Shown here: one piece after another, positions 48,699 through 60,921 of the stretch
How positions within the stretch are numbered: position 1 is the first letter of the stretch
Layout of the letters: every line of letters starts with the position of its first letter
From: Ciona intestinalis
Taxonomy: Eukaryota; Chordata; Ascidiacea; Phlebobranchia; Cionidae
Reading direction: 5' to 3'
Length of the DNA: 64,000 nucleotides
Assembly: GCF_000224145.3 (NCBI RefSeq)
Contig: NW_004190496.2
Span: forward strand, 1 to 64,000
The notes under the pieces: model-generated
Database searches by the model: none
What the model was told of the DNA's origin: nothing
The model's input: the letters and a program-made list of their open reading frames with translations, nothing else
Made by a program: the position numbers and the translations under genes

Positions 48699-51600
48699 AT
48701 GTCGAACACTGATACAATGGAAGCTCACGCATCGACTGCCGTTGTCGAGCAAGAGAAAAATAAAAACGATGACGTTGTGATGAAAGATGACCCGGATTCC
48801 GACGAAGAGGAAGAAGTCAATCTTGCTGAAATTAAATTACTTAATGAAAAAGTAAGTTTTTTTTAGTGCTAACATAACGTAGTTTTGTTCATATCTTTGA
48901 AAAAGATAGCAAAGTTCACACAATTTAAAGAATAAAGAGAAGAGAATCTACAACTAAACAAAAGTTGTAAAATCTATGGATAAAAGGTGTAAAAAAGTAT
49001 CAGTTAAAAGCCGCTAGCTTTGTGAACCAGACTGCAGAGTATGGCAGGTGCACGCGCGATTTTTTTACAGACTTTCGGTTATGCACGCCACAATTTGTCC
49101 TACGCACGCCAATTAATTAAACAAAGAAAAAAATACGTATTAAATTAAGTAAGATTTCCTAACGTGGCTTGAAAATGTACATGCTTTGCACGCAGATTTT
49201 TAATGATAGCACGCGCGAACGCGAAAAATAACCGTCTTGCACGCGCGAGATCTCGTCAGGAACTGCCATACTTTGCAGACTGGTTTGTGAATATGACTGT
49301 CATTGTTCAGCCCACCGTTCAATAATGGATAAAAGCACAAGCTGTATGAAACAGAACACCTGTGTTTTAAGGACCGTCGTTGCCCGTTCGTTCGAGGATA
49401 AATAAGTTATTTTTATTATGTATTATATGTAACATACGAATATATGATTATATGACCCCATATTTCTAGATAAGCAACTCTCCATACAACTACCAAGCGC
49501 ATGTGGATCGAATAGCTTTGTTAAGAAAATGTGGTGAGTTTGAAAATCTATCGTCTGCTCGACATAAGATGAAGGATTTGTTCCCACTTACAAAGGTGAA
49601 ACCATTGATTTATTTTTCATTGCATGAAGTTATTTATACATTAGCCCACTGCCCAACTTATGCATGAAGTGGAAAAGTTTCTGGTTGTCAGCTGTTTTTA
49701 AAAACCATTTCCCAGAAAATACTAGTTCTAAAAATGGAAGAAAAAACTATATATATATATATATTATATAAATAAAAATTATAAGCTGTTTAAAAATACA
49801 AAAAATTATACATTTCGTAGCTAAATCTCCAGAGAGAAAGTATGTACATATGGGGTGCTAAGATGTGTTGTCCTCAAACACCATTACTGTTACTGCATTA
49901 CCAAATCCTTATACAAATTCATATTACCAGCAATTATGGCTTGAATGGCTGGAAGATGAACAAAAATTTGCCGAGTCAGAAGATGACCATCAAAAACTTG
50001 AGTCATTGTTTGAACTAGCTGTTCAAGATTATCTGTGTAAGTTTTTGTGGTTTTCACATTTTTAGTAAAATCTTGGGTGTCATTGCTAAAATGCAGTTTT
50101 TTTAATAGTTGTCAAACATAGGAAACCTCATTAATTAATGTGGTGACTGGTGAATACAGTATATTTTGGCTCTGTTTGTTGCTATGGACAGCTAACAGCA
50201 GAATCAAAGCTGTTTTAAGATGTAAAACCTACGAGGTCAAGGTCAGCCCTGTTTTAAAAATTGGGCTGTCAATAAAACATTAGAACAAAAATGAATTTAG
50301 AATTTTAACAGATTCTTGATTGTTTTTCAGCTTGTGAAATATGGTTGGAATATATTCAATATTCCATTCGTTATATTGGCACTTCAGATGGAGTAAAAAA
50401 GGTGGTTTATAATTTAGCTGTTTTTTCCTATTTATAGTTTACACATTTGTTACTTAAACAACAAAATTTTGGTTGTCTTTTTAAATTGGACATGTATATA
50501 TATATATATATTTAATGCGCTTAACAGATGATCTTGTAATCTGTGAATTTACCCCCTATTTTAATTGGCATTCACTTTTACTTTTTTTTTCCAGCTACGA
50601 AATTTAGCGGAACGAGCTTTATCTTCGGTTGGTCTTCATGTATTAAAAGGTTCATCTGTTTGGGAGGCATACAGGGAGATAGAAAGTGCCGTTCTTGCTA
50701 CAATACAGGTATCTGTATAGTGTTAAACTTTAACATTCATTTTTAATGCAGTGCTATGGGTGTGATACATTTAAGAGTGCTCTCATCATTGAGCAATACA
50801 CTTAATAGCAATTGCTCCAACCCAGTAATCACTAATGGGATGTCCAAACTACCAAATTATGAGCCATAAAAGCATGTTTTTTTAAATACGATAAATGTTA
50901 TTTTCTTATTTTTTAAAAAAATATGGGGGTTACATTGTTAAGTTGCAGTTACACTTATGCCTTAGTCGTATACTTTGGCTTTGCCTGTTTGTATAGACAC
51001 AACAGCAAGGTAAAATCTATTTTAAGCTTATAACTGGAGTTAACATATATATATGATGTCACCCCAAATTCACCCAAGCATTCCTAACATTAAGTTTGTG
51101 GTCAAAAAGATTACCAGAATAACTGTATTAGATTAGCGAGTGATAATTAATAATTATTGTCCTTTATTACTTAACAGCCACAACCAGGCAGTATCACTAC
51201 ACCAGAACAAAATGATCAGATTATTCAACAAACAGCAAAAGTTGGACTTCTTTTCACCAGGCAACTGGCAGTACCATTGCTTAGTAAGTTATATATGTTT
51301 GTTTCTATAAATTGGCCAACCAATTGTTTAATAAGTTATATATATACTATTATATTTCGCTAAGTGGCATCCTCTGTCTTTTATTCAAATAGAATCATCA
51401 GCAAAGTAAAAGCTGTTTTTCCTTTAAAACTAAGGCAGTATGACGTATTTGATATAAATATTATGTTTTCATGCAGACATGGAATCCACCATGGTTGAAT
51501 ATGAAGAATGGTGGAAAGATAACGGAGATGGGGAAATCCCTGAATCGGTACTACATTCTTACGATAAAGCTCTCGAACAAATGGAAGAATTGAAAATAAT

Positions 51601-54600
51601 GGAACTTGCTTTGGTGGGTAGTGTGCTTGTATGAATGCAGAGAGCGTTTCTTTATACAGCCAAAAATTATAAATTTGGTCCAGTCATGGTAATCGTGTAT
51701 CCCCATGTTATTACTACTGTTGTCGCCTCTAAATAAGATATATCGATTCTACTATCCAGAGGCACTGGCATTGCTGTTATAAACATCTTTTACAAAAAAG
51801 ATTAATATATATCTCAATTACACAGGAATCTGCTGAATCTCCCAAAACTGAAGAATACAACGCATATATTGACCATGAGATGAAATCAAACAACCCTGCG
51901 CGTATACAATGTATTTACGAACGTGCGATCACCGATAATTGCCTCAATGCTCAACTATGGATGGACTACCTTAAATACTTGGTAGGTTATGCATTTTTAT
52001 TGCATGGTTTAATGAATAATACTTTCGACTGCTAGATGTAGCGAGCATGCTTCTTTCATTCAACTAAATGTAAATATAAAAGCCTTTTTAACTGTTTTCG
52101 TCGCTATATTTTTTGACTGTTTTTGTCGCTATATCCCGCAGTTTTGTTTCAACTATTTTATAACTTTGCTACCGAAATCGAAGAGACAAATGGGAAAACT
52201 GTGGTCCAAATCTCAGATTTTTCTTGATGTAGGACCTAACCCACATAAAATAGAATAATTTCATTAGTTTACTTTTTTATCTTATATTTTTATAGACAAA
52301 CACATTAAAGAGTGGACCCATCGTGCTATCTGCTTACAAACGATCAGTAAGGAACTGCCCATGGGTAGCCAAGCTATGGGTTGGGTTGGTTCTTACTTTA
52401 GAGAGGAATAGTGAACCTCAAAATAAGGTTGGTTGGTGGAATTGGGTTATTTAGTTGGGAGTGCCTGGAGGCGACCACTTGATGGAATTGGGGTATTTAC
52501 ATGGTTGTAATGTTAAGGGTGCCTGATCACTTCAATTTCTTTTAGTTTTAGCACCCTAGTTTAATGCCTAAAACAGCTTTAAATGTGCTGCTAAAAGCTG
52601 TTTTATCGAGTCTGTATAGAAAGAAACAGAACCTAAGTATATTGCAGTTTTGTTCTTTACAAAGCTAAATTTTACCCAATAAATTTGAACTTTCAATTAT
52701 TGTAGGTTGAAGAAGGGCTTAACGAAGCATTGGCTGTTGGTTTCTCATCAGCGTCAGAATACTTGGAGTTGTGGAGGTGTTGGTGTGATTACATTCGAAG
52801 AACTCATGAAGGTGAAACAAAATGATACATGAAAAATGTCATGAAAATATTTTTACAAAATTTTATAAAAAAATTGGGTTTACCATAAATATGTTCTATT
52901 TTTCTGAGTTTTTTTTTTGTCATGTAAACCTAATGCACTGTTAAATTTGTTAACTTTAAAAAGATTTAAAATTTTTTATAATAATTTTTGTTTAAAAATT
53001 TAAAATATTTTTTCAAATTTACAGAAAACCCTCAAGAAGGAATGACAGTTGTACGAACTGAGTTTAAACGAGCTACGTCACATTTGTTGAACGAGGTTTT
53101 ACCAGGTATGTATTAGTTACCCTACTTATACCTTAGTGATACAAATGTTTTATAACCTGTACTTCAGACTACCATGGCCTGCCACCACAAAGTTACATAA
53201 GTAATAACTCAGCACATGGTGTGTGAAACAAAATATCTGTGCTGTAACGACTGTCGTTGCCCTACTATATTCCAGACTCCATGGCACTTTAATGTGTTTT
53301 ATTTCTTCTTATGCATCCATCCATGTATTATATTCATCATTTATTTACTCATTCACTCATTTATCTATTTACCTATAAATTTACATTGGAACTTTATGCA
53401 TCCATTCATTTATTCATCAATTTATTCACCATAGGTTTCAGTGAAAATGCGGACCACGATTACACGATGTGGATTTACTGGGCGAATATTGAAGCACGAG
53501 GATCACAAGGTATCGATGAAGCTCGGAAGATAATGGAGGAAGTGATGAAACATCCGGATGCAAGGTTGAACTGGAAGATTTGGGAGCAATATTACCATCT
53601 TGAGAGGTGGGAGGATTCTGTCTTTAACGAGTTTTATCATTTATAATGTTATTTTTTTTGCTCTAACCCAGTGGTTCTCTATGAATTGGAAGGAAAAAAA
53701 ATAAAAAACCACCCTCTTTTCAGATTACACGGCGATTTAACTCACGCTCGAAATGTGCTGCGTCATGCTGTGCAGTCAAGCGCGGCTGATGATGGAAGTG
53801 CTGAGTCAGCATGTGAGTTCCTCATCCGATTCGAGCGAGAAAACGGAAGTTTATCGGATCTCGATGAATCAATAAAGAAAGTTGAAGGAAGGATGAGTAA
53901 AGTCATCAAAAGGAGGGAAAAAGTTGGTGTTTGGATTGTTTTGCTTGTTTTTATTTAGTTTTTTTCCTTCCTTTTTTATTTTTTTTTTCTTGTTTTTTTA
54001 AAAAAATTGTTCTTTGTGGATTTTCATTAAGTTTTGAGTTTCGTTGGTGCTATTTTTTCCAAATACTATATGGTTGATGTCCAATAAGGATGGTCTTTTT
54101 TGTGAGGGGTCCACATAGTACTGTTTTCTGTATAACAGACTCTATACTATATTGTATCAACTTTAACTTTTACCCAAATAACTAAAACCCTTCCCTTTCA
54201 AGCTTGTCGCGTTTGCTGAGGAAAGACAGAAAAAACAAGGTGGTAAGAAATTTGATAAAAATAAAAAGCCTCGCCATAGTCCAAACAAGAAAGAAAACAG
54301 ACAAGCAACTAAAAGGAATATTTCTAACAGTAAGTAATGTATGTTTTATGTTAGATAACAACTTAAAATCTTCTCTCCTACCTTTGGGAAAGTGACAGGC
54401 TTCAACATCTGGTGAGGTTCATGTGGTAACCCCCCGGGTGTTTGGGACCTCACCTACATGGAGATCAAACTAGACTTTAAAACCTAATAAAAACTGATAC
54501 ACAGTTTAAAATCACTAAGACATAATGTTACAAAGTATAATGGGCCTAATTAAATAGCAGTTTTAGGCCTGCTTAGAAACTTTTTTTGATTTTTCAGATA

Positions 54601-57600
54601 AAAATGATATTATTTTTCAGTAAAATCAAATCTTCATCATTAAAATTTGTTTCTTTTTTTAGCTGAACCACAAGAAAACATAAAAAGAAAACGAACACAT
54701 TCACCCAATAAAGAAGGATTTAAAGAACCAGCAGGTAATAAATAAACTTTTTATTTAAAAAAACAATCCCCTTCAAAGTTACATATGTGGTAACTTGTAA
54801 GCACGCACAAGGTGTATGAAACAGAACATCTGTGTTATAATGACTGTTGTTGCTTCGTCAGGTGAAAATTAATAAGTTTCATACGTGGTAACTCGTAAGC
54901 AGGCACGAGGTGTATTGAACAGAACACCTGTGTTATAACAACTGTTGTTGCCCTGCCATGCGAGGATAAGCAACAACCCACCCCCCCCCAGGCCTCCCAC
55001 CACGATTTGTGAAAGCAAAATCTCCAGAGAAAACAATAGCGCCACCACCTGGATATAAACCCGACAAACAACAAGGACAAGAAAATGGTAAATTATTGTT
55101 TTGATAAAAATGGAAAACTATTACTATTATTTAAACTAGTAGTTTTAACGATTATGTGATACAAAGATAGGCTCATCTGGTATAACACGTAGCTTGTATT
55201 TGACGTTTTGTTTGGCATCCGGCAAGAGTTCATCAGGGAATATGTTTGGATGGCATACGAAACATTGAAATACACTACGTTTTTTCATACTAGATGAGCT
55301 GTTGAAAGATTACTTACATTATCCCTGGTAGCAGAAGTAACAGAATATGTGATATACTTATTATTACCGTGAAAAATTATTAATTTTGTCAATAAATTTT
55401 ACAGAAGCCCCAACGCCTATGTCTGAGGACCAACCTGCCCAAGGTAAAATTAATTAATTATTATATTCATGACCAATAAAACCAGTGAGTTCCATTTTTC
55501 TTGGAAAAGTTAACAAAATTATAATCTTGGTCCTTCTAAAAATCTAATTCTAATCTAAGCGATCCATTTCATAACTATAACCTGTATTCTATATAAACTG
55601 TTTTCATCTGTTCATAAAAATCAAATATTTTTCCAGCCACGATAACGAGCGATGAACGAACAGCGGAGGGCGATAAACACACCGTGTTTATCAGTAATAT
55701 GAGCTATAGTGTCCAGTCTCCTGAGGAAAAGCTTAAAATTGTAAGTCTTGTTATTTTAGCAAAAATTTTAAAAGGAATAATTATACACTGTTTTTTCAAA
55801 TAAAATCGGAAATCCGAAAAATCTTAAATTTCCCTATATGAAATAACATTGTAATCTATTGTTTTAATCCAGTGGTCACTAAGGTTGTCTAAATTGTCAT
55901 TCATCTGGAAAAAATAGTCACACACAAAGTTACATAGATGGTAACTGCTAAGCTGGCATGAGGTGTATGAAACAGAACATCCAAGTTATAATAACTGTTG
56001 TTGCCTGTTTTTTGCATACCATAATACAAAAACAAAGTTCACCTTAACAATTTTTTGCATCTGTTTATCCCAGATGTTCGGATGTTGTGGTGATGTGAAG
56101 TCAGTTAGAGTAGTGAGAGATCATAAAGGGAAGATGAGAGGATTCGGGTTCGTTACTTTCCATCAAATCGAGGACGTGGAAAAAGCGCTCAATCTCGATC
56201 GACAAGTAGGTGTTATTAAACAAAAAATTCTTTTCAAAATAAACTTTTAGAGGGTTTGTTGTATACAAAATTTCCCCCTAAAATTGTAGGTGTTTTTGTC
56301 TATACATCTTGTTTTGTTTATTCAAAAGGCTACAAAGCTGCAAACTAAAATTTAATAAAACTATTTAAATAAAAAAAAACACTATTTTTCATTACAGCCA
56401 TTAGAGGGCAGGCCATTATACGTTTCAAGAAACACTGAAAAATCAAATCGTCAAAAGGTATGTTGAAAATTGAAAATATGCAATTTCCATACACCTTAGT
56501 GGTATTTTGATCACAAAATCAAACTGTAAGTGCCAGTGTGAACCTTGAACCCGTAACCTCTGGTCTAGAGGCGAGCACTCTATGATTGATTAATCTCTTG
56601 CCCAATGGAATCACTGTATAAGAAACAATATCACTTCAACCCACTAAATTAACCTTCTTATAACCACCAACCCCTAACCCCTAATGACTCCATAACTACC
56701 AACCTCTAACACTTTCCACCAGTCTAATCTGAAACAAGCTAGAGGATTCTTCAATAACCAAATTTTTTCTACATTTGACATTAAATTAACCTTCACTCCA
56801 GGTGTTCAAATATGAGACAAAAATAGAGAAACACAAGTTGTTCGTATCCGGGCTTAACTTTGCTACCACTGAAGAAACGTTGCAGAAGGTTTTCTCCGAA
56901 CACGGTGTCGTGAAGTCGGCTCGTATAGTAGTTACCAAGGGGGGCAAATCAAAGGTAATGTCTAGGTTCCAAATTTTGAACAGTTTTTGAAATTTTTTGA
57001 AAGTGTTGCAGACAAGTGTTTAATCTGTGGTTCTAAAATAGGGTTGCTGCCGCATATTTTGTAATTTTTAAAAGCAAAATATATGTATGAAAAAGACCTT
57101 TTCCACAACAAATGCATTTGTGTATTATATTATTTTTACTGTTAAACATTGCTATTACACGGTTAAATTTCTATATCACTTTATTTGTGTGCTTATTATA
57201 GAAAAAATAATCTTTAACAGAAAAAAAAACACATTGTGCAGCTGTTAAAGTAATATTTTAAATTGTCATTGCAGGGGATTGCGTTTATTGAATACGAGAA
57301 TGAGTCTGATGCAGCACAAGCTGTTATGAAAATGGACGAAACTGAGATGGATGGTTTCACTATTAAGGTCGGTTTATAAACACTTGTACATTGTAAGAAT
57401 TTAATCTAATTCCGAGTTCAGTTACTTTTATAGTTTAGCTTTGTAAGCTCATTGGTAAGAGTGCTCGTATTATGACCAAATAAAATTACTATTGTTGGAT
57501 TCCATTTGTCATGAATGAATTTCAAAATAGTGTTTTTTATGTGAAAAATTTTGACTGTTTTGTTGTTGGTATTTGAAGTGGTTTTAGCTTTGTTTTAGAT

Positions 57601-58101
57601 TCTTAAAATATCAGCATTTTAGGTGTCATTCTTTGCACTGTATCGAGTACCCATTGTATGATACACTTGATATTTTTGACTTGAAGGTTACCATTAGTAA
57701 TGTAATATTTAAATATATTAAACTTGTAGGTTGCTATTAGCAACCCTCCACCACGAGGACGTAGTTCAACTATGGGAAAATCACTTGGTCAAGTTGAGCG
57801 CGGTACTACTGTTGGAAGGTAATAATGTTTTTTTTCTTGTCGAGGACCTGGGATTTAGCCCAAATTTGACCCATTATGGGTATTACGTAAGTCTTTTCTT
57901 ATAATTATATCTAAACCATTACCTTACTGCAGTCGTGGAAAGGGCAAGAGCCAGGTGACTCTAATCCCAAGGTCACTACAGAGTTCAAAAGTCACCAAAC
58001 CAGACACAATTGGAAAACAAGAAAAAGACGCAAACGACAATACTATCCATTCCAAAGGGTTAAGCAATAGGGATTTTGCTGGCCTTTATTCAAACCCTTA
58101 A
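48699..58101 (+). CDS. SART3: SART3, U4/U6 snRNP recycling factor (HAT repeats, two RRMs)
   Basis: Twenty-four exons: 48699-48851, 49470-49595, 49931-50036, 50331-50401, 50595-50708, 51178-51283, 51477-51613, 51826-51981, 52296-52427, 52706-52811, 53025-53105, 53435-53606, 53724-53922, 54203-54329, 54663-54734, 54992-55087, 55405-55443, 55637-55740, 56074-56205, 56398-56457, 56802-56954, 57275-57367, 57730-57818 and 57933-58101. The product is 930 residues (human 963). An acidic N-terminus leads into HAT helices (QLWLEWLEDE, EIWLEYIQYS, AQLWMDYLKYL, TMWIYWANIEARG). A basic NLS-like stretch follows (GGKKFDKNKKPRHSPNKK). RRM1 has VFISNM and RGFGFVTF, RRM2 has LFVSGL and GIAFIEYE. The C-terminal LSNRDFAGLYSNP matches the LSm-binding end of human SART3 (SNADFAKLF). 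The family reanneals U4 and U6 snRNAs and recruits the deubiquitinase USP15. AATAAA is at 58709. Confidence 0.97.
54762..54980 (+). repeat. Dispersed ~110-130-bp element (family A): tandem pair used as reference
   Basis: Two copies head to tail (54762-54870, 54870-54980). A full copy runs from AATCACCCACAAAGTTACAT through GGTAACTCGTAAGC, GCACGAGGTGTATGAAACAG and GTTATAACGACTGTCGTT to GAGGATAAATAAGTTACATT. Plus copies: 1125-1212, 7456-7560, 9767-9880, 16689-16757, 22554-22672, 28407-28530, 29399-29525, 33079-33205, 34553-34635, 44488-44560, 49330-49415, 53182-53275, 55915-56010, 61330-61440, 61920-62012, 62755-62850, 63345-63440, 63764-63880. Minus copies: 1694-1810, 10573-10654, 12665-12785, 13653-13705, 26910-26976, 27741-27800, 31027-31145, 35338-35395, 35660-35765, 46083-46150, 58328-58440. 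Two internal palindromes (AGTTAC...GTAACT and AACGACTGTCGTT) could fold. No coding capacity. Possibly a MITE or SINE relic; I cannot name it. Confidence 0.85.
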
Positions 58102-58708
58102 AGTGGAACTGTTAAGTTAGAAATACGTTCTTTTCACATGATTCTGTTAATCGACCACGCGTGGCGGAAAAGTTGGTTTTTAGGGCAAAGGTAGTTTGCT
58201 GACTGCCCGACTTTTTTACGTTGTCAAATCAAGTTCATTTTAAAAACCGCTGAGTTACTGCACAAAGTGCGTATCTTTTTTAATCATAAAAGTCGACAAA
58301 AGCAACGATATTGTAGTTTATAAGAGTGAATGAATGAAACTTACTTTATCTTCGCGTGGCCGGAAAACGACAGTCGTTATATCACGGGTTTAACACCTCG
58401 TGCCAGCTTACGAGTTACCAAATATGTTACTTTGAAGTTAAACCTCAGAACACTAACATATATGTATGTAAATGTGTCCTTGCGTTCGGGCATCTATTTT
58501 ATCAAGCAACCCGCAAATTTCGAATTCGGGTCGATGCGCTGTCTGCTGATTTATAAGAACTATAGCATGTACAGTAAAGACGTATGGTGAAAAGAAAAAT
58601 CGTTAATTTCACGAAAAAAAATCTGTTAAAGCAACGATAGATGTTGGAACTATTGTAGCGGAAGAATATGAAGAGCAAAGAAAACCTCGTGCCGTCTTGT
58701 GTCACAAC

Positions 58709-58714
58709 AATAAA
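58709..58714 (+). terminator. Polyadenylation signal of SART3
   Basis: AATAAA about 600 bases after the stop. A dispersed repeat copy (58328-58440) lies between them and would be part of the 3' UTR if this signal is used. Confidence 0.45.
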
Positions 58715-59259
58715 CTCTAAATTAGTTATTTTACCCGTCTTTGTTTAGTGTTTCTATTTCACCATTAGTCTAAGTATTCGCGTAATTGGCCAGAGAATCA
58801 CTCGCAAAGAAGTAAAACAAATTTATTGGACATGTTTTTAATTGCTATGAAAATCTCCCTAAGAATGAACCATCTTACCCCGATCTCCTTTATTATGTTT
58901 CTATCAGAGGCGTTTTAAAAAACAGAGGAAAACGCAGTCACCCCTCTTTTCATTCTATCTTCTCGGCCCATTTCGTAGTAAACAAAGAAAATTCGAAGAA
59001 TTATAAAACCGTATCCTCACAACTCCCATAGACCGTTGTTTGTTAATTGTTTAAAAACACGATCAGGATATTTGGATATTCTGTGCTAAAGATGTCCCAT
59101 CTCTCCCCACAATGTTATATTAGGGATATTATGTTTGCCTTTTCCATTTAGCAGTTACGGTTAACGCGTTCGTGTCCTAGATCTATAGCATGGTTAACAA
59201 GATTTTGCTTATCGTTGTCACACGTTTTTTTTTTCGAAACCGCCCCACCAAAGAAGGTT

Positions 59260-59295
59260 CTCACGGCTACGTCTGCAACCATGCGTAGCCGTGAG
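59260..59295. repeat. Hairpin with perfect 12-bp stem
   Basis: CTCACGGCTACG (59260-59271) and its exact reverse complement (59284-59295) are separated by a 12-base loop. It is more GC-rich than its surroundings and has no T-run after it. Function unknown. Confidence 0.8.
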
Positions 59296-60020
59296 GGTTT
59301 ACGTTTTCTAGAGCAAAGGTTTCCCTTTCTTGCAAACTATGTTTTTTATCTTAACTAGAAAGTAACTGCACACAATGAACACGCCCACTTTTTAAAATTA
59401 ACCCAAAAAGTGCAATGGAGCATGTTACTTTCATACAAGTTTCTAAAAGTAAAAAAATAACTTTGAGGCAAAAGCGCGCCATACATAAAGAAATTTACTC
59501 ATGCGTTGGACCCACTCTTCGTTAATCATTGACCCGTATTTGCGCACTTATAACCACTAAATCGGAAGCTCTTTTGCTGTAAAGTCTGCAATCGTATTGC
59601 AAGAATTTGAGCGACTAAGAAGGTAAACGCTTAAAGTTTAAAATGGAATAGGGATCCAGTTTTTGGGAAAGGAGGAAATTTTTAGTAATTTAAGTTATAT
59701 AGAAGTAAGTAAATAAGTACATAAAGGGAATAGTTTGAAGTAGACAGAAGGTAAATAGAGAAGATAACGTTTTGGTGTGCAACATCGCCATACGTAGGGC
59801 CTACGCTCTGTTTACTACAACTTTACAATAATGCTTGATTTTAAATAGTTGGATATGTGTTACTATGTTAATTGTTTAAACTTGCTTTTTCTTTAATTTA
59901 TATTTTTTTCTGTAACAAGAGAAAAAACATAAAAACCTTTTTTATGATTGCGTTTTTTACTTAGAAGAATTGCTTTCTCACTAAAAAATATTTTTGTGTT
60001 TGCATTTTTACTGCTAATAT

Positions 60021-60212
60021 AGTAGGATGGAGGGAGATAGGACACCTTTTCATTCTATTTTCTCGTACATTTTGGAAGTAAACAAAGAACATTTAAAGAA
60101 TTATAAAACCTTGTCCTCGCGACTTTGATAGACCATTGTTATTTGTTTAAAACACGACCAGGATATTTATATATTTTGTGCTAAAGGTGTCCCACCTTCC
60201 CCCACCCCACTA
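60021..60212. mobile_element. ~190-bp terminal-inverted-repeat MITE (family B)
   Basis: The ends are inverted copies of a GTGGGGTAAGATGGGACACC-like sequence. The inside contains CATTCTATTTTCTCG, GTAAACAAAGAA, TAGACC and TTGTTTAAAACACGA. Other copies: 567-750 (diverged), 6302-6455 (good ends), 20689-20789 (inside deleted, both ends kept), 58945-59110. One-ended fragments lie at 12785-12872, 17224-17275, 32625-32660 and 36236-36303. Copies lie next to TA-rich sequence, suggesting TA or TATA targets. No coding capacity, so non-autonomous. Confidence 0.8.
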
Positions 60213-60921
60213 TACATTATTTTGGATCCTATTTTAAACAGGTATAATAACACAAACCTATTTATGCGATGCATTTGTGGCGAAAACTATACGCCTACGC
60301 CGCTGCCTAATTATAAGCTTACAACTATTTTAATATAAGGTGTAAATAAGCCCCCCCCATTAAAACTGTTTATCAGCCCGATTTCTTTATTTCGCTCTGC
60401 ATTTGATTACTATGTTTGCTATGGCAAATTAAACTTGTACATATACCCTTTTTGCGTGGTAAAAAGTTAATGCGAATAACGATCCGCATTAACTCGTCAT
60501 ATGATAACTCGCTTACCGCGTTAATTTGCATGGTCATTTGTTTGTGCGCGTATCAACATTGCGTTAGCTTACTTAAGCGCAATATTGTTAAATCTAGTTA
60601 AAAAATAGGTTTTGATGCTTTATGAGGCTATTACCAACTTAAAACTGTAAAAATAATACCCGAAAAAGATTAGGCTCTTAAAAGTGAAACTGTAATTCCA
60701 CCAAACTTTTCATTACTCGCATAATGCTGGTAACAACAGTCGCATAATGCTGGTAAAATAGTTCTAAAAAAACGTTGCTCATTATTCTACTACAATTGCT
60801 ACTTGTCGTTTTTATTGCTCAAACTGGTTTTCTGACATAAAATGTTTCGTTAGTTTAACTTTTTTAACATCGCAATATACATTCAGACCTGACTGTGACG
60901 TCACCACCAAACTTTCCCGTT

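Larger units (their letters stand above)
58102..60921. other. SART3 3' UTR and spacer before the SLC5 gene
   Basis: Holds a minus copy of the dispersed repeat (58328-58440), two copies of the ~190-bp MITE (58945-59110 and 60021-60212) and a 12-bp-stem hairpin (59260-59295). The rest shows no coding potential that I recognise. Confidence 0.55.

Noticed and set aside
60895-60897. GTG at 60895 as the SLC5 start codon
   Set aside because: Nuclear animal genes rarely start at GTG. The ATG at 60922 or an upstream exon spliced at 60886 is more likely.
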